A stretch of 19,898 bases of DNA. It comes from an uncultured bacterium (lineage in GTDB: Bacteria > Desulfobacterota > Desulfovibrionia > Desulfovibrionales > Desulfovibrionaceae). Of this stretch, positions 7,466 to 15,042 are shown piece by piece. How positions within the stretch are numbered: the first letter of the stretch is position 1; every line of letters begins with the position of its first letter. The stretch is from contig CAJMLK010000048.1 of the NCBI GenBank assembly GCA_905214305.1, positions 1 to 19,898 on the forward strand, read 5' to 3'. Made by a program: the position numbers and the translations under genes. The notes under the pieces were generated by a model that was not told the DNA's origin, made no database searches, and saw only the letters and a program-made list of their open reading frames with translations.

Positions 7466-7509
7466 TGGTCCCGCATCCGTCAGAGCAGTTTCAAGGTGAA
7501 ACGGCTCTA
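7466..7509 (-). repeat. Partial copy (C) of the dispersed 150-bp repeat, at the gatA stop
   Basis: The terminal hairpin GAGCAGTTTCA-AGG-TGAAACGGCTC (7483-7507, one mismatch) and the adjoining 15 or so bases match the left part of the repeat at 14756-14907, in reverse orientation: 25 of 30 across 7481-7510 and 21 of 25 across 7466-7490. The outer end CTCTA provides the gatA stop codon (7509-7507). I could not follow the homology further left, where the cyuA terminator begins. Confidence 0.6.
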
Positions 7510-8967
7510 CAGCACCGGCAGGCCGATGCCGGGCAGCGCCTCTTCCAGACTGTGCCCAAGGGCCAGCAGCGGCGCTTCTTCAAAGGGTTTGCCGATGAGC
7601 TGCATGCCGACGGGCATGCCGCTTTCCTTTCCAAGGCCCACAGGCAGGGACAGGCCCGGCAGACCGGCCAGATTCAGGGACAGGGTGTAGGCGTCCATAA
7701 GATATATCTGCAAGGGATCAGCGGTATTGCCGCCCATGTCGCGCGCAGTCACGGGAGATACGGGGGCCAGCAGGGCATCGCACTGGCCGAGGGCCGCGAG
7801 CAGTTCGTCACGGATAAGGCGGCGCACCTGTGCGGCCTTGCGGTAGTAGGCATCGTAATAGCCGGATGACAGCACGTAGGCCCCAAGCATGATGCGGCGC
7901 TTGACTTCCGGCCCGAAGCCTTCAGTGCGGCTGTGCACATACAGATCGTCAAGGTTCCTGATGTCCGCCGAGCGGTGGCCGAAGCGCACGCCGTCGAACC
8001 GGGCCAGGTTGGAGCTGGCTTCGGCCATGGCAATAATATAGTAGGTGGCGATGGCCGCGTCCGTGTGGGGCAGGCTTACTTCCACCAGTTCCGCACCCTG
8101 TTCTCCGGCAGTCTGGATGGCGGCTTCGCAGGCTGCGCGCACTTCATCGCTCAGCCCCTGACCGTAAAATTCCTTGGGAATGCCAAGGCGCGCGCCCTTG
8201 AGGGGCCGTGCGGCCAGAGCTGCGGCATAGTCTTCCGCCGGGCGCGGGTCGCAGGTATTGTCGCGTGAATCGTACCCGGCAATGGCGGTGAGCACGCGGG
8301 CGCAGTCTTCCACGTTGCGGGTCAGGGGGCCGACCTGATCGAGGGACGAGCCGTAGGCAATGACACCGTACCGCGAAACCCGGCCATAGGTGGGCTTGAG
8401 GCCCACGCAGCCGCAGAAGGACGCGGGCTGGCGGATGGAGCCGCCGGTATCGGTTCCCAGCGAGGCAAAGCACTGCCCGGCCGTTACCGAAGCGGCGGAA
8501 CCGCCGCTGGAGCCGCCGGGAACCTTGTTGAGGTTCCACGGATTGCGCGTGGGCTTGAAGGCGGAGTTTTCCGTGCTGGAGCCCATGGCAAACTCGTCCA
8601 GATTGGTCTTGCCCAGAACCACAGCCCCGGCTTCATGCAGTTTTTGCACGGCAAAGGCATCGTAAAAGGGCGTATAGCCGTCAAGCATGTGCGAACCGGC
8701 CGTGGTGGGCATGCCCCTGGTGGAAAAGGCGTCCTTGAGCGTCACCGGCACGCCCCACAGGGGGCGGGCGGCATCGGGGCCTTCGCTGTCCAGCGCGGCG
8801 GCACGGGTCAGGGCGTTTTCGGCGTTCACATGCAGCAGGGCGTCCAGCCGCGGCTCAGTGGCGGCGATGCGGTCAAGGCAGGCGGTGGTCACATCCACCG
8901 CGCTGAGTTCTTTTTTTTGCAGGGCCCGGGCCACAGCCGTGAGAGAGAGGGAGCATATGTCGGTCAT
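7507..8967 (-). CDS. gatA: Asp/Glu-tRNA amidotransferase subunit A
   Basis: This amidase-signature enzyme of 486 residues is the glutaminase subunit of GatCAB. It frees ammonia from glutamine so that GatB can convert Glu-tRNA(Gln) and Asp-tRNA(Asn) to the correct amidated forms. The Lys-cisSer-Ser triad is intact: K78 in VTLKDAF, S153 in GGSSGGSA and S177 in GTDTGGSIRQPA. The N terminus (MTDICSLSL) and overall length are as expected. The Shine-Dalgarno before 8967 is weak. gatC lies upstream on the same strand, but a 223-base gap holding a full dispersed-repeat copy separates them; gatB is not in the window. The stop codon lies in a second, partial copy of the same repeat. Confidence 0.97.
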   Translation of the reverse strand: MTDICSLSLTAVARALQKKELSAVDVTTACLDRIAATEPRLDALLHVNAENALTRAAALDSEGPDAARPLWGVPVTLKDAFSTRGMPTTAGSHMLDGYTPFYDAFAVQKLHEAGAVVLGKTNLDEFAMGSSTENSAFKPTRNPWNLNKVPGGSSGGSAASVTAGQCFASLGTDTGGSIRQPASFCGCVGLKPTYGRVSRYGVIAYGSSLDQVGPLTRNVEDCARVLTAIAGYDSRDNTCDPRPAEDYAAALAARPLKGARLGIPKEFYGQGLSDEVRAACEAAIQTAGEQGAELVEVSLPHTDAAIATYYIIAMAEASSNLARFDGVRFGHRSADIRNLDDLYVHSRTEGFGPEVKRRIMLGAYVLSSGYYDAYYRKAAQVRRLIRDELLAALGQCDALLAPVSPVTARDMGGNTADPLQIYLMDAYTLSLNLAGLPGLSLPVGLGKESGMPVGMQLIGKPFEEAPLLALGHSLEEALPGIGLPVL

Positions 8968-9043
8968 GGTGTTCTCGAAAATTCTGCTTGTAGTGTTGGC
9001 ATAAACGGAAGCCTGCTTGCAGGATCTGCCGTGCCCGGATGCT

Positions 9044-9194
9044 CTGGAGCAACGCTATCCCGAACGTGTTCTGGCGGCTGCGTGAGCATGCGACCGCCAC
9101 AAAGGCGCTGGCGCAAGCTGTTTGTGCTTTCAAGCGTCGTGCCGGGCGTCCTGAAGCTTTGCGAACATGCATTCACAAAGCGAGGATGCTCTAG
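9044..9194 (+). repeat. Dispersed repeat copy D, between gatC and gatA
   Basis: This 151-base element is collinear with the one at 14756-14907. It has ends CTGGAGCA (9044-9051) and TGCTCTAG (9187-9194), an imperfect terminal inverted repeat. The 19-mer TCTGGCGGCTGCGTGAGCA (9070-9088) recurs exactly at 14782-14800, the same distance from the left end. The right-hand hairpin (about 9153-9178) has a C:A mismatch on the plus strand, which becomes G.U in minus-strand RNA, the sense of the gat mRNA. The right end supplies the gatC stop codon. Confidence 0.75.
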
Positions 9195-9487
9195 ACAATG
9201 CGCGGAACCATAAAATATTCGCCGTCTGCCTCGGGAGCGTTTGCCAGCACATCCTGACGTGTGCAGACATGGGCGGCCACGTCTTCACGGGGGGCGGGCT
9301 GGTGCTGCGCGGGGCTGTACAGAGGCTCCACCTCGCTGGTGTCCACCTTGGCGAGCACGTCCATATAGCCGAGGATGTCATCCAGTTGCCGCGCGAAAAG
9401 CGTTTGCTCTTCTTCACTGACTGTGAGGCGCGAAAGTTCGGCCATATGGGCCACTTCTTTCAAGCCGATACCTTTGTTCTGTGCCAT
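9191..9487 (-). CDS. gatC: Asp/Glu-tRNA amidotransferase subunit C
   Basis: This small protein of 98 residues has the GatC core: VAHMAELSRLTVSEEEQ near residues 12-28, followed by an amphipathic segment (LDDILGYMDVLAKVDTSEVEPL) and the conserved tail ending YFMVPRIV. GatC is the belt that holds GatA and GatB together. Length is normal. AAAGGA lies 9-10 bases before the ATG at 9487. It is the first visible gene of a gatC-gatA unit on the minus strand. The stop codon (9193-9191) lies in the outer end of a dispersed repeat, suggesting that repeat insertion replaced or trimmed the original gene end. Confidence 0.95.
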   Translation of the reverse strand: MAQNKGIGLKEVAHMAELSRLTVSEEEQTLFARQLDDILGYMDVLAKVDTSEVEPLYSPAQHQPAPREDVAAHVCTRQDVLANAPEADGEYFMVPRIV

Positions 9488-9622
9488 GTGCGTGGTCCTT
9501 TGCCTTGCCCGTCAAGCGCCGGTGAGGCGTTTGGCGAGGGATGTTGTAAAATTTCTGAGGCGCTGCCGGGGCCGCAAACTGCCGCCCTTGCCGCTGCCGT
9601 GCCGTTTTTTCAGGCTGCAGGC

Positions 9623-9656
9623 TGCAGGCGCCTGCACTGTTCCGGAGCAGCTCCGG
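9623..9656. repeat. Adjacent palindromes upstream of gatC
   Basis: TGCAGGCGCCTGCA (9623-9636) is a perfect 14-base palindrome, followed at 9642-9656 by CCGGAG-CAG-CTCCGG, a perfect 6-bp hairpin. Both sit in the 240-base gap between gatC and the lipoprotein gene, where the gatC promoter should be. They could be operator sites or leader hairpins. No role can be assigned. Confidence 0.4.
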
Positions 9657-9673
9657 TGAAACGGCATACGGTC

Positions 9674-9712
9674 GTTCCCCGCGCGGATCATGGCCGCACG
9701 GGGAACATTTTT
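9674..9712 (+). terminator. Hairpin with plus-strand U tract after the LpoA-like gene
   Basis: GTTCCCCGCGCGG (9674-9686) pairs with CCGCACGGGGAAC (9694-9706) at 12 of 13 positions around a 7-base loop, followed on the plus strand by ATTTTT. It begins 21 bases past the stop of the minus-strand LpoA-like gene and would be its natural terminator, yet the U tract faces the other way. The minus strand has no U run after the stem. It may act as a stabilising 3' hairpin for the lipoprotein mRNA, or end antisense transcription. Confidence 0.45.
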
Positions 9713-9727
9713 CGATATCTGTCTCCC

Positions 9728-11086
9728 CTACAGGCGCGACGGCAGGCTCAGCTTGTACGAGGGCTTGGGCGTCGTGCCGATGGGCTGCAGGGTGGGCTGC
9801 TGTTCGTCGCCCGGTGTAAGGGGGTTGCCCTGTGCATCCACCGGGGGCAGGCCCTGCATGCGCAGGGCGGACTGCTGCAGAATGTTGCTGCGCGTCTGCC
9901 GGAATTCGTCCAGATTGACCGGCACCATGCCCGTGGGAGACACGCTGAAGATAAAGAGCTTCTGGTGCGCCACGCCAGCGCTGTCCCACGCAATGGGGGC
10001 CATGCCCCAGACCATGTGCGAAGCGCGCTGCGCACGGGCGGTTATTTCCGGTGCGGTAAGGCGCGCATCAAGGCCAAGGCTGACACTGAAGCGGGCAAAG
10101 TCATAGCCGAGGGCGGTCCAGAAATCCGAACCCTGACTCTGGAGGGCGCGGGGAGCGTGTGAGGGGTTCCATGCACCGGGAAAAACCGCCAGAGCGAACT
10201 TTTCAGGCGTGGTCACCATCTTGCCGTACAGGCCCTGTTCCCACAGGGTTGTGCCAAGCAGTACCAGACGGTCTTCGCCGTTGTACAGCAGACTTGTGGT
10301 CAGCATGTCCATGCTTTTCCACGAATCCGGCACAAAGAGTGCCTCAAAGGCTGTCTGCGGGATGGGGGTGCGGCTGCCCTCGGGGGTCTGGGCGTTGATG
10401 AGCGGGGCTGCCGCCGAACTCCACGAAGTGGGGTCGGAGGGATTGTAGCTGGCCTTCTGGAGCGGCATGTTGCGCTTGTACAGGCTTTGTTCCAGCAGGC
10501 CGGTCATGCGCGCGCCGTAGGCATCGGTGGGATAGAAGGCCCCGTAGCTGCGGATGCCGAGACTGTCGGCGGCAAAGCCCACAAGGGCGTCAATCTGGTC
10601 TTGCGGTCCGGGGAAAAAGCGCCACGCATGCACACCTTCGTCGCCCTGCTCAAGCGCGGGCAGAAAGGTGAAAAAGGCTCTTTTGTCCGTAACGCCTGCC
10701 TTGCGGGCCTGGGCATAGTTGGACGCCTGAAGGGGGCCGCCCACAACCGCGCAGGACGCGGGCAGGGCATTGAGCTTCTGCAGCCAGTCCGGGGCTTCGG
10801 TATTGATAATTTCAAGGCGCACGTTGACGCCGTTGGCGGCCATTTCTTTCTGGGCAATGCTTGCGCCCTGACGGACCTTGGTTCCGATGGGGGCGTACTG
10901 CCCGGAAGCGGGCAGGGCCAGAACCACGCAGGCTTCCGGTCTGGGGCTTTGAACAGGCGCGGGTGTGGGGCGCTGGCTTCCGCCAAAAGGCATCTTGCAG
11001 GCACTGAGGCAGCCGAGCAGCATGAGCAGCAGCAGGCTTAGCGTCATGCGCGCAAGGGGGTGGCGACACGTGATGGCTGTACGCAC
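9728..11086 (-). CDS. LpoA/LppC-like lipoprotein (penicillin-binding protein activator family)
   Basis: The protein is of 452 residues if the GTG at 11086 is the start, chosen because GGAGG lies 5 bases upstream; an internal ATG 13 codons later is an alternative. The N terminus is a lipoprotein signal peptide, with a hydrophobic core LSLLLLMLLG and lipobox LSAC, lipidated Cys at C30. A Pro-rich linker (about 38-50) leads to a type I periplasmic-binding-protein fold of the LppC / branched-chain amino acid receptor kind (ALPASGQYAPIGTKVRQGASIA, then VVGGPLQASNYAQARKAGV). In enterobacteria the relative LpoA stimulates penicillin-binding protein PBP1A from the outer membrane; a similar cell-wall role is inferred. 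An ABC-transporter ligand-binding role is less likely because no permease genes adjoin. A weak hairpin (CTCC-TGCC-GGAG) covers its ribosome binding site. Confidence 0.8.
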   Translation of the reverse strand: MRTAITCRHPLARMTLSLLLLMLLGCLSACKMPFGGSQRPTPAPVQSPRPEACVVLALPASGQYAPIGTKVRQGASIAQKEMAANGVNVRLEIINTEAPDWLQKLNALPASCAVVGGPLQASNYAQARKAGVTDKRAFFTFLPALEQGDEGVHAWRFFPGPQDQIDALVGFAADSLGIRSYGAFYPTDAYGARMTGLLEQSLYKRNMPLQKASYNPSDPTSWSSAAAPLINAQTPEGSRTPIPQTAFEALFVPDSWKSMDMLTTSLLYNGEDRLVLLGTTLWEQGLYGKMVTTPEKFALAVFPGAWNPSHAPRALQSQGSDFWTALGYDFARFSVSLGLDARLTAPEITARAQRASHMVWGMAPIAWDSAGVAHQKLFIFSVSPTGMVPVNLDEFRQTRSNILQQSALRMQGLPPVDAQGNPLTPGDEQQPTLQPIGTTPKPSYKLSLPSRL

Positions 11087-11145
11087 TATATCCTCCGGCA
11101 GGAGAGTTTCGGCACGGGCCGGATGGCCCCTTGCCCATAAAAAGC

Positions 11146-11179
11146 AAAAGGTCTGGCTCACAGGGAGCCAGACCTTTTT
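11146..11179 (-). terminator. Intrinsic terminator downstream of dnaK
   Basis: A perfect 14-bp stem (11146-11159 with 11165-11178) has a 5-base loop. Reading the minus strand, the stem end and its flank give TTTTGCTTTTT, a good U tract for transcripts arriving from dnaK. The plus strand also ends in a T5 run. It lies about 170 bases past the dnaK stop and 60 bases before the lipoprotein start, separating the two units. Confidence 0.85.
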
Positions 11180-11351
11180 AGTACAGTGAAGGCATTGAGG
11201 CAAGTTCACCCGCATGCAGGCAGCTGTGCGGCCTGCGTGGGACAGGAAAAAACGGGTGCTTTGCCTGAGGCCCGGATCCCCTGGCCCGCAACCGGCGAAG
11301 ACTGTCGTGTCTGCCGCCGTGCTTCGGCCATGCGGGAAGTGCCCTGTACGC

Positions 11352-13268
11352 CTATTTTTTCACTTCGGTGTAGTCGGCGTCGACCACATCGTCGGCCGCA
11401 TTGCCCTGATGCTGCCCTTCGGCCTCGCCCGCTCCGGGCTGGGCGCCCGCGGCGCCGGTCTGCTGGGCCTGCTGCTGGTAGAGCTGCTCGGCCAGCTTGT
11501 GAGAGGCCTTGGCCAGCTCGTCCGTGGCGGTCTTGATGGCAGCGGCGTCTTCGCCTTCCATCAGCTTGCGCAGATCGGCCATCTTGGTTTCAATATCGCT
11601 CTTGACGGCGGCATCAGCCTTGTCGCCAAGATCGGCCAGAGACTTTTCTGTGCCGTAGATGAGGCTGTCGGCATGGTTGCGGGCCTCGATAAGTTCCTGC
11701 TTCTTCTTGTCATCGCTGGCGTGGGCTTCAGCCTCGCGCACCAGCTTCTGGATGTCGTCTTCGGACAGGCCGGAAGAAGCGGTGATCTTGATGGACTGTT
11801 CCTTGCCGGTTCCCATATCCTTGGCAGACACGTTAACGATGCCGTTGGCGTCGATGTCAAAGGAGACCTCGATCTGCGGCACGCCGCGCGGCGCCGGGGG
11901 AATGCCGGCCAGGTCAAAGCGGGCAAGGGTCATGTTGTCCGCCGACATGGGGCGTTCGCCCTGAAGCACATGGATGGACACCGAGGGCTGGTTGTCGGAA
12001 GCCGTGGTGAACACCTGGCTTTTGCGCGTGGGAATGGTGGTGTTGCGCTCGATAAGCTTGGTGAACACGCCGCCCATGGTCTCAATGCCCAGAGAAAGCG
12101 GGGTCACGTCGAGCAGCAGCACGTCCTTCACATCGCCGCTGAGGATGCCGCCCTGAATGGCAGCGCCCATGGCCACCACTTCGTCAGGGTTGACGGAGCG
12201 GTTGGGTTCCTTGCCGAAAAACTTGCCCACAACCTGCTGCACCAGAGGCATGCGGGTCATGCCGCCCACGAGGATGACTTCGTCGATCTGGTCGGCGGTC
12301 ATGCCTGCATCGGCCAGAGCCTTCTTGCAGGGCTCGGTGGTGCTTTCCACAAGGTCACCCACCAGCGATTCCAGCTTGGCGCGGCTGATCTTGACGAGCA
12401 TGTGCTTGGGACCGTTCTGGTCTGCGGTGATAAAGGGCAGATTGACCTCGGTTTCCATAGAGGTGGAAAGGTCTTTCTTGGCTTTTTCAGCGGCTTCTTT
12501 CAGGCGCTGCAGGGCCATGCTGTCCTTGGCAAGGTCAATGCCGTTTTCCTTTTTGAACTCTTCCACCAGAAAGTTGATGACGCGCTGGTCGAAGTCTTCG
12601 CCGCCCAGGAACGTGTCGCCGTTGGTGGCGCGCACTTCAACCACGTTGTCGCCCACTTCGAGAATGGAAATATCAAACGTGCCGCCGCCAAGGTCGAAAA
12701 CCGCGATTTTTTCGTTGGCCTTCTTGTCCGCGCCGTAGGCAAGCGATGCAGCAGTAGGCTCGTTGATGATGCGTTTGACCTCAAGACCGGCAATGCGGCC
12801 TGCGTCCTTGGTGGCCTGACGCTGGGCGTCGTTGAAGTAGGCCGGCACGGTGATGACGGCTTCAGTGACGGTTTCGCCCAGATATGCTTCGGCGTCGGCC
12901 TTCAGCTTGGCCAGAATCATGGCCGAAATTTCAGGAGAGCTGTAAGTACGGCCGTCCACTTCAACGCCCGCGTCGCCATTGGCAGCCTTTACGATGGCGT
13001 AGGGGCTGTGCTCTTTCCAGCGATCCACTTCGGGGCTGTCAAACTTGCGGCCCATGAGGCGCTTGATGGCAAAGATGGTGCGCGTGGGGTTGGTCACGGC
13101 CTGACGCTTGGCGATCTCGCCCACCAGGCGTTCCTTGTCAGTAAAGGCCACCACGGAAGGAGTGGTGCGTCCCCCTTCGGGGTTGGTGATGCATTTGGGG
13201 TCCTTGCCCTCCATGACATAGACGCAGGAGTTGGTAGTACCCAGGTCAATACCGATAATCTTGGACAT
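11352..13268 (-). CDS. dnaK: Chaperone protein DnaK (Hsp70)
   Basis: This is a full-length Hsp70 of 638 residues, the ATP-driven chaperone that folds and protects proteins in the cytoplasm. It begins MSKIIGIDLGTTNSCVYV (phosphate-1 motif). Further along are the other ATPase motifs (VPAYFNDAQRQATKDAGRIAG, IAVFDLGGGTFDISIL, VGGMTRMP), the interdomain linker VLLLDVTPLSLG, and a substrate domain ending in a Gln/Gly/Ala-rich tail with VVDADYTEVKK. GAGGAGG lies 9 bases upstream of the ATG at 13268; an open frame continues 64 codons further upstream but is non-coding in character. No grpE or dnaJ flanks it; dnaJ is near the other end of the window. It is divergent from the split-Soret cytochrome gene. 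No CIRCE element or clear sigma-32 promoter could be identified upstream. Confidence 0.98.
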   Translation of the reverse strand: MSKIIGIDLGTTNSCVYVMEGKDPKCITNPEGGRTTPSVVAFTDKERLVGEIAKRQAVTNPTRTIFAIKRLMGRKFDSPEVDRWKEHSPYAIVKAANGDAGVEVDGRTYSSPEISAMILAKLKADAEAYLGETVTEAVITVPAYFNDAQRQATKDAGRIAGLEVKRIINEPTAASLAYGADKKANEKIAVFDLGGGTFDISILEVGDNVVEVRATNGDTFLGGEDFDQRVINFLVEEFKKENGIDLAKDSMALQRLKEAAEKAKKDLSTSMETEVNLPFITADQNGPKHMLVKISRAKLESLVGDLVESTTEPCKKALADAGMTADQIDEVILVGGMTRMPLVQQVVGKFFGKEPNRSVNPDEVVAMGAAIQGGILSGDVKDVLLLDVTPLSLGIETMGGVFTKLIERNTTIPTRKSQVFTTASDNQPSVSIHVLQGERPMSADNMTLARFDLAGIPPAPRGVPQIEVSFDIDANGIVNVSAKDMGTGKEQSIKITASSGLSEDDIQKLVREAEAHASDDKKKQELIEARNHADSLIYGTEKSLADLGDKADAAVKSDIETKMADLRKLMEGEDAAAIKTATDELAKASHKLAEQLYQQQAQQTGAAGAQPGAGEAEGQHQGNAADDVVDADYTEVKK

Positions 13269-13575
13269 ATGGTGATCCTCCTCGGGGAAAGCTTGTCTTG
13301 TGCTTGGTCGCGCAGCGACCCGCCGCGCTGTGCGTTCGCGAAGCGGCGCGCGCGTCAAATTCTGCGCACTGGGGCTGCCAGTCGCCCCGTATATGTAAGA
13401 CCTTCTTGCAGGTCGTCCAGAGTCTGCCCGCAAAAAAACGGCAAAAAAATTTCTTTGCAATGAAAAAAAAGTGTATTTTCGGTGTTTTTAAGATTGACCT
13501 TTCTTTCCCAAGCTTGGTAGTGATTTTTTTAACCACAATGTGTCACGGCAGACACATCCTATCAGGAGGAGATAG
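13269..13575. other. Divergent intergenic region between dnaK and the cytochrome gene
   Basis: These 307 bases hold no gene. The half near the cytochrome (about 13430-13535) is strikingly AT-rich with A and T runs, fitting a promoter region for one or both genes. On the plus strand TTGACC (13494-13499) is a good -35 match but the paired -10 is poor. On the minus strand a GACC/GGTC hairpin and an AT-rich TACATATA stretch (about 13390-13413) lie upstream of dnaK. Confidence 0.5.
13538..13557. promoter_or_regulatory. Dyad upstream of the split-Soret cytochrome
   Basis: ATGTGTC (13538-13544) and GACACAT (13551-13557) form a perfect 7-bp inverted repeat with a 6-base spacer, ending 18 bases before the start codon and just upstream of the Shine-Dalgarno. 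The architecture resembles a dimeric repressor or FNR/CRP-type operator but does not match the classical TTGTGA half-site. It could also fold as an mRNA hairpin beside the ribosome site. Confidence 0.45.
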
Positions 13576-14415
13576 ATGAACATCGGCAGACGTGATCTTA
13601 TCTGCGGCCTTGGCGGGCTTGCAGTGGGCGGAGCCATGCTCGGCCTCGGCGGTATTGAGGCAAAGGCTGCGGGGCAGACGCAGCCTGCGGCCAGTCGTTT
13701 TGATCAGGTGGGCGGAGCCTTTGGCTGGAAGCCCCACAAGCTTGATCCCAAGGAATGCGCCCAGGTGGCCTATGACGGCTACTGGCACAAGGGCTTCGGC
13801 TGTGGTTTTGGTGCGTTTTACAGTATTATCGGCCTGATGGGCGAAAAATACGGCGCGCCCTACAACCAGTTTCCCTTTGCCATGCTTGAGGCCAACAAGG
13901 GCGGTATTTCCGACTGGGGAACCATCTGCGGCGCTCTTTATGGCGCTGCGGCGACCTTTTCCCTGTTCTGGGGCCGCAAGGAAGTGCACCCCATGGTCAA
14001 CGAACTGTTCCGCTGGTACGAAGTGACCAAGCTGCCCATCTATAATCCCGGCGATGCGGCTCAGGGTGTCAAGGGCGACCTGCCCATGAGTGCCTCTGAT
14101 TCTGTATTGTGCCATATTTCCGTGTCCAAGTGGTGCTACGAGAACAAGATCGAGGCCACCAGCAAGACCCGCAGCGAGCGTTGCGGCCGCATTACGGCAG
14201 ATGCGGCCTTCAAGGCTGCTGAAATCATCAATGCCAAGATCGAGAAGGGCAAGGACTTCAAGAGCACCTTCCCCATGCAGGCTTCGGTGAGCAGCTGCGG
14301 CGAATGCCACATGACCAAGGGCAATGACGCCAACTGGGCCAAGGGCATCATGGACTGCACCCCCTGTCACAGTGGCACTGCGGCAACGCAGAACAAATTT
14401 GTAAATCATCCGTAA
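13576..14415 (+). CDS. Split-Soret-like diheme cytochrome c
   Basis: The protein of 279 residues has an N-terminal export signal with a twin-arginine-like RRDLI and hydrophobic core, cleaved probably after AKA near residue 31. Two c-type haem sites are at the C terminus, CGECH (241-245) and CTPCH (261-265). The middle part carries a C_GCAxxG_C_C-like cysteine pattern (C61, GCG at 75-77, CGA at 118-120, then C179, C187, C203), which in the Desulfovibrio split-Soret cytochrome is associated with an iron-sulfur centre. It is therefore a periplasmic multi-centre electron carrier whose physiological partner is unknown. AGGAGGAG gives a strong start at 13576. It stands alone with its own promoter region and tandem terminators. 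If Tat-exported, the Fe-S centre may be inserted before transport; haem attachment would still occur outside. Confidence 0.88.
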   Translation: MNIGRRDLICGLGGLAVGGAMLGLGGIEAKAAGQTQPAASRFDQVGGAFGWKPHKLDPKECAQVAYDGYWHKGFGCGFGAFYSIIGLMGEKYGAPYNQFPFAMLEANKGGISDWGTICGALYGAAATFSLFWGRKEVHPMVNELFRWYEVTKLPIYNPGDAAQGVKGDLPMSASDSVLCHISVSKWCYENKIEATSKTRSERCGRITADAAFKAAEIINAKIEKGKDFKSTFPMQASVSSCGECHMTKGNDANWAKGIMDCTPCHSGTAATQNKFVNHP

Positions 14416-14437
14416 GCGTTATTTGCATTGATATGTT

Positions 14438-14463
14438 CGGGCGGCTGCCGTGACAGCCGCCCG
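14438..14463 (+). repeat. GC-rich hairpin after the cytochrome gene
   Basis: CGGGCGGCTG (14438-14447) and CAGCCGCCCG (14454-14463) form a perfect 10-bp stem with a 6-base loop, 23 bases past the stop. There is no U tract, so it is more likely a 3'-end stabilising hairpin than a terminator; the real terminators follow at 14512-14602. Confidence 0.55.
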
Positions 14464-14511
14464 TCGCTTGCAACGCCGTCTGTTCGTGACACTTGTGATT
14501 TGATTCTTTAC

Positions 14512-14602
14512 GCGGGCCGTCATGCATGGGGCCCGAGTGGTTTCGGGCGGCCCGCTTTTTATGATTTTTATAAAAAAGACGGGCCGCCTGACAATTTTTT
14601 TT
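14512..14602 (+). terminator. Overlapping tandem terminators of the cytochrome transcript
   Basis: First hairpin: GCGGGCC (14512-14518) with GGCCCGC (14549-14555), enclosing GCCCGA/TCGGGC (14531-14548), then T5 (14556-14560). Second hairpin: 14543-14554 with 14580-14591 (12 bp with one G.U), then CAA and T8 (14595-14602). Both use bases 14543-14555, so only one can form at a time. Polymerase that passes the first U tract can still be stopped by the second. Confidence 0.8.
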
Positions 14603-14755
14603 ATGGTCCGCGCTGCGTGCGCATTCAGAAGTGCTTATGTTCACAGAGAGGAAGTCAGGCCCTTTATGCCGCTTTTGTTATAAATAGTGCATGCGGTGTG
14701 AGCAGAAGGCAGGATGCTGAAAAAAAGTTTGTCATGACGGTTGATTACGCCGCAT

Positions 14756-14907
14756 TTAGAGCAATTTCACTTTGAAATTGCTCTGGCGGCTGCGTGAGCA
14801 GACGTTCGCTACGGAGGCGTAAGCGCAGTTTATCTGCGCGGTTAAACGCCGAAGTGAGCGTGTCTTGAACTTTGAGAATGTATATTCTCAAAGTTAATCT
14901 GCTCTAA
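14756..14907 (+). repeat. Dispersed repeat copy A (152 bp, MITE-like)
   Basis: The best-preserved copy is bounded by perfect 8-base terminal inverted repeats TTAGAGCA (14756-14763) and TGCTCTAA (14900-14907), extendable with mismatches to about 20 bases. It folds into three hairpins: left GAGCAATTTCA/TGAAATTGCTC (14759-14783), centre GGCGT-GCGCAG/CTGCGC-ACGCC (14816-14850), and right AACTTTGAGAAT/ATTCTCAAAGTT (14868-14895). It has no coding capacity, and no clear target-site duplication could be picked out. Related copies lie at 9044-9194, 7466-7509 and 18392-18452. Confidence 0.8.
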
Positions 14908-15042
14908 GCTGTTTGACCATAAATTGCGGGAACAGTCATGCAGGGATTTTCCTGAAGATCCTTGCCCCGGAATGCGAGCAGACGGGCTTTTGCCTGCCGC
15001 AGCCGCGCGTTTCGAGCGGCAAGGCCCGAAAGGCAGAGTGGT

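Noticed and set aside
9153..9178. Right-hand hairpin of repeat D considered as a gatC terminator
   Set aside because: There is no U tract in the minus-strand direction and gatA must be read through; it is better explained as part of the dispersed repeat.
11214..13463. 749-codon open frame on the plus strand opposite dnaK
   Set aside because: It is an antisense shadow of a GC-rich, codon-biased gene. The minus-strand product is an unmistakable DnaK and the plus-strand translation has no family motifs (Gly/His/Val-rich).
13269..13575. CIRCE element or sigma-32 promoter for dnaK
   Set aside because: I searched by eye for TTAGCACTC/GAGTGCTAA and CTTGAA-CCCCAT patterns on the minus strand and found no acceptable match.
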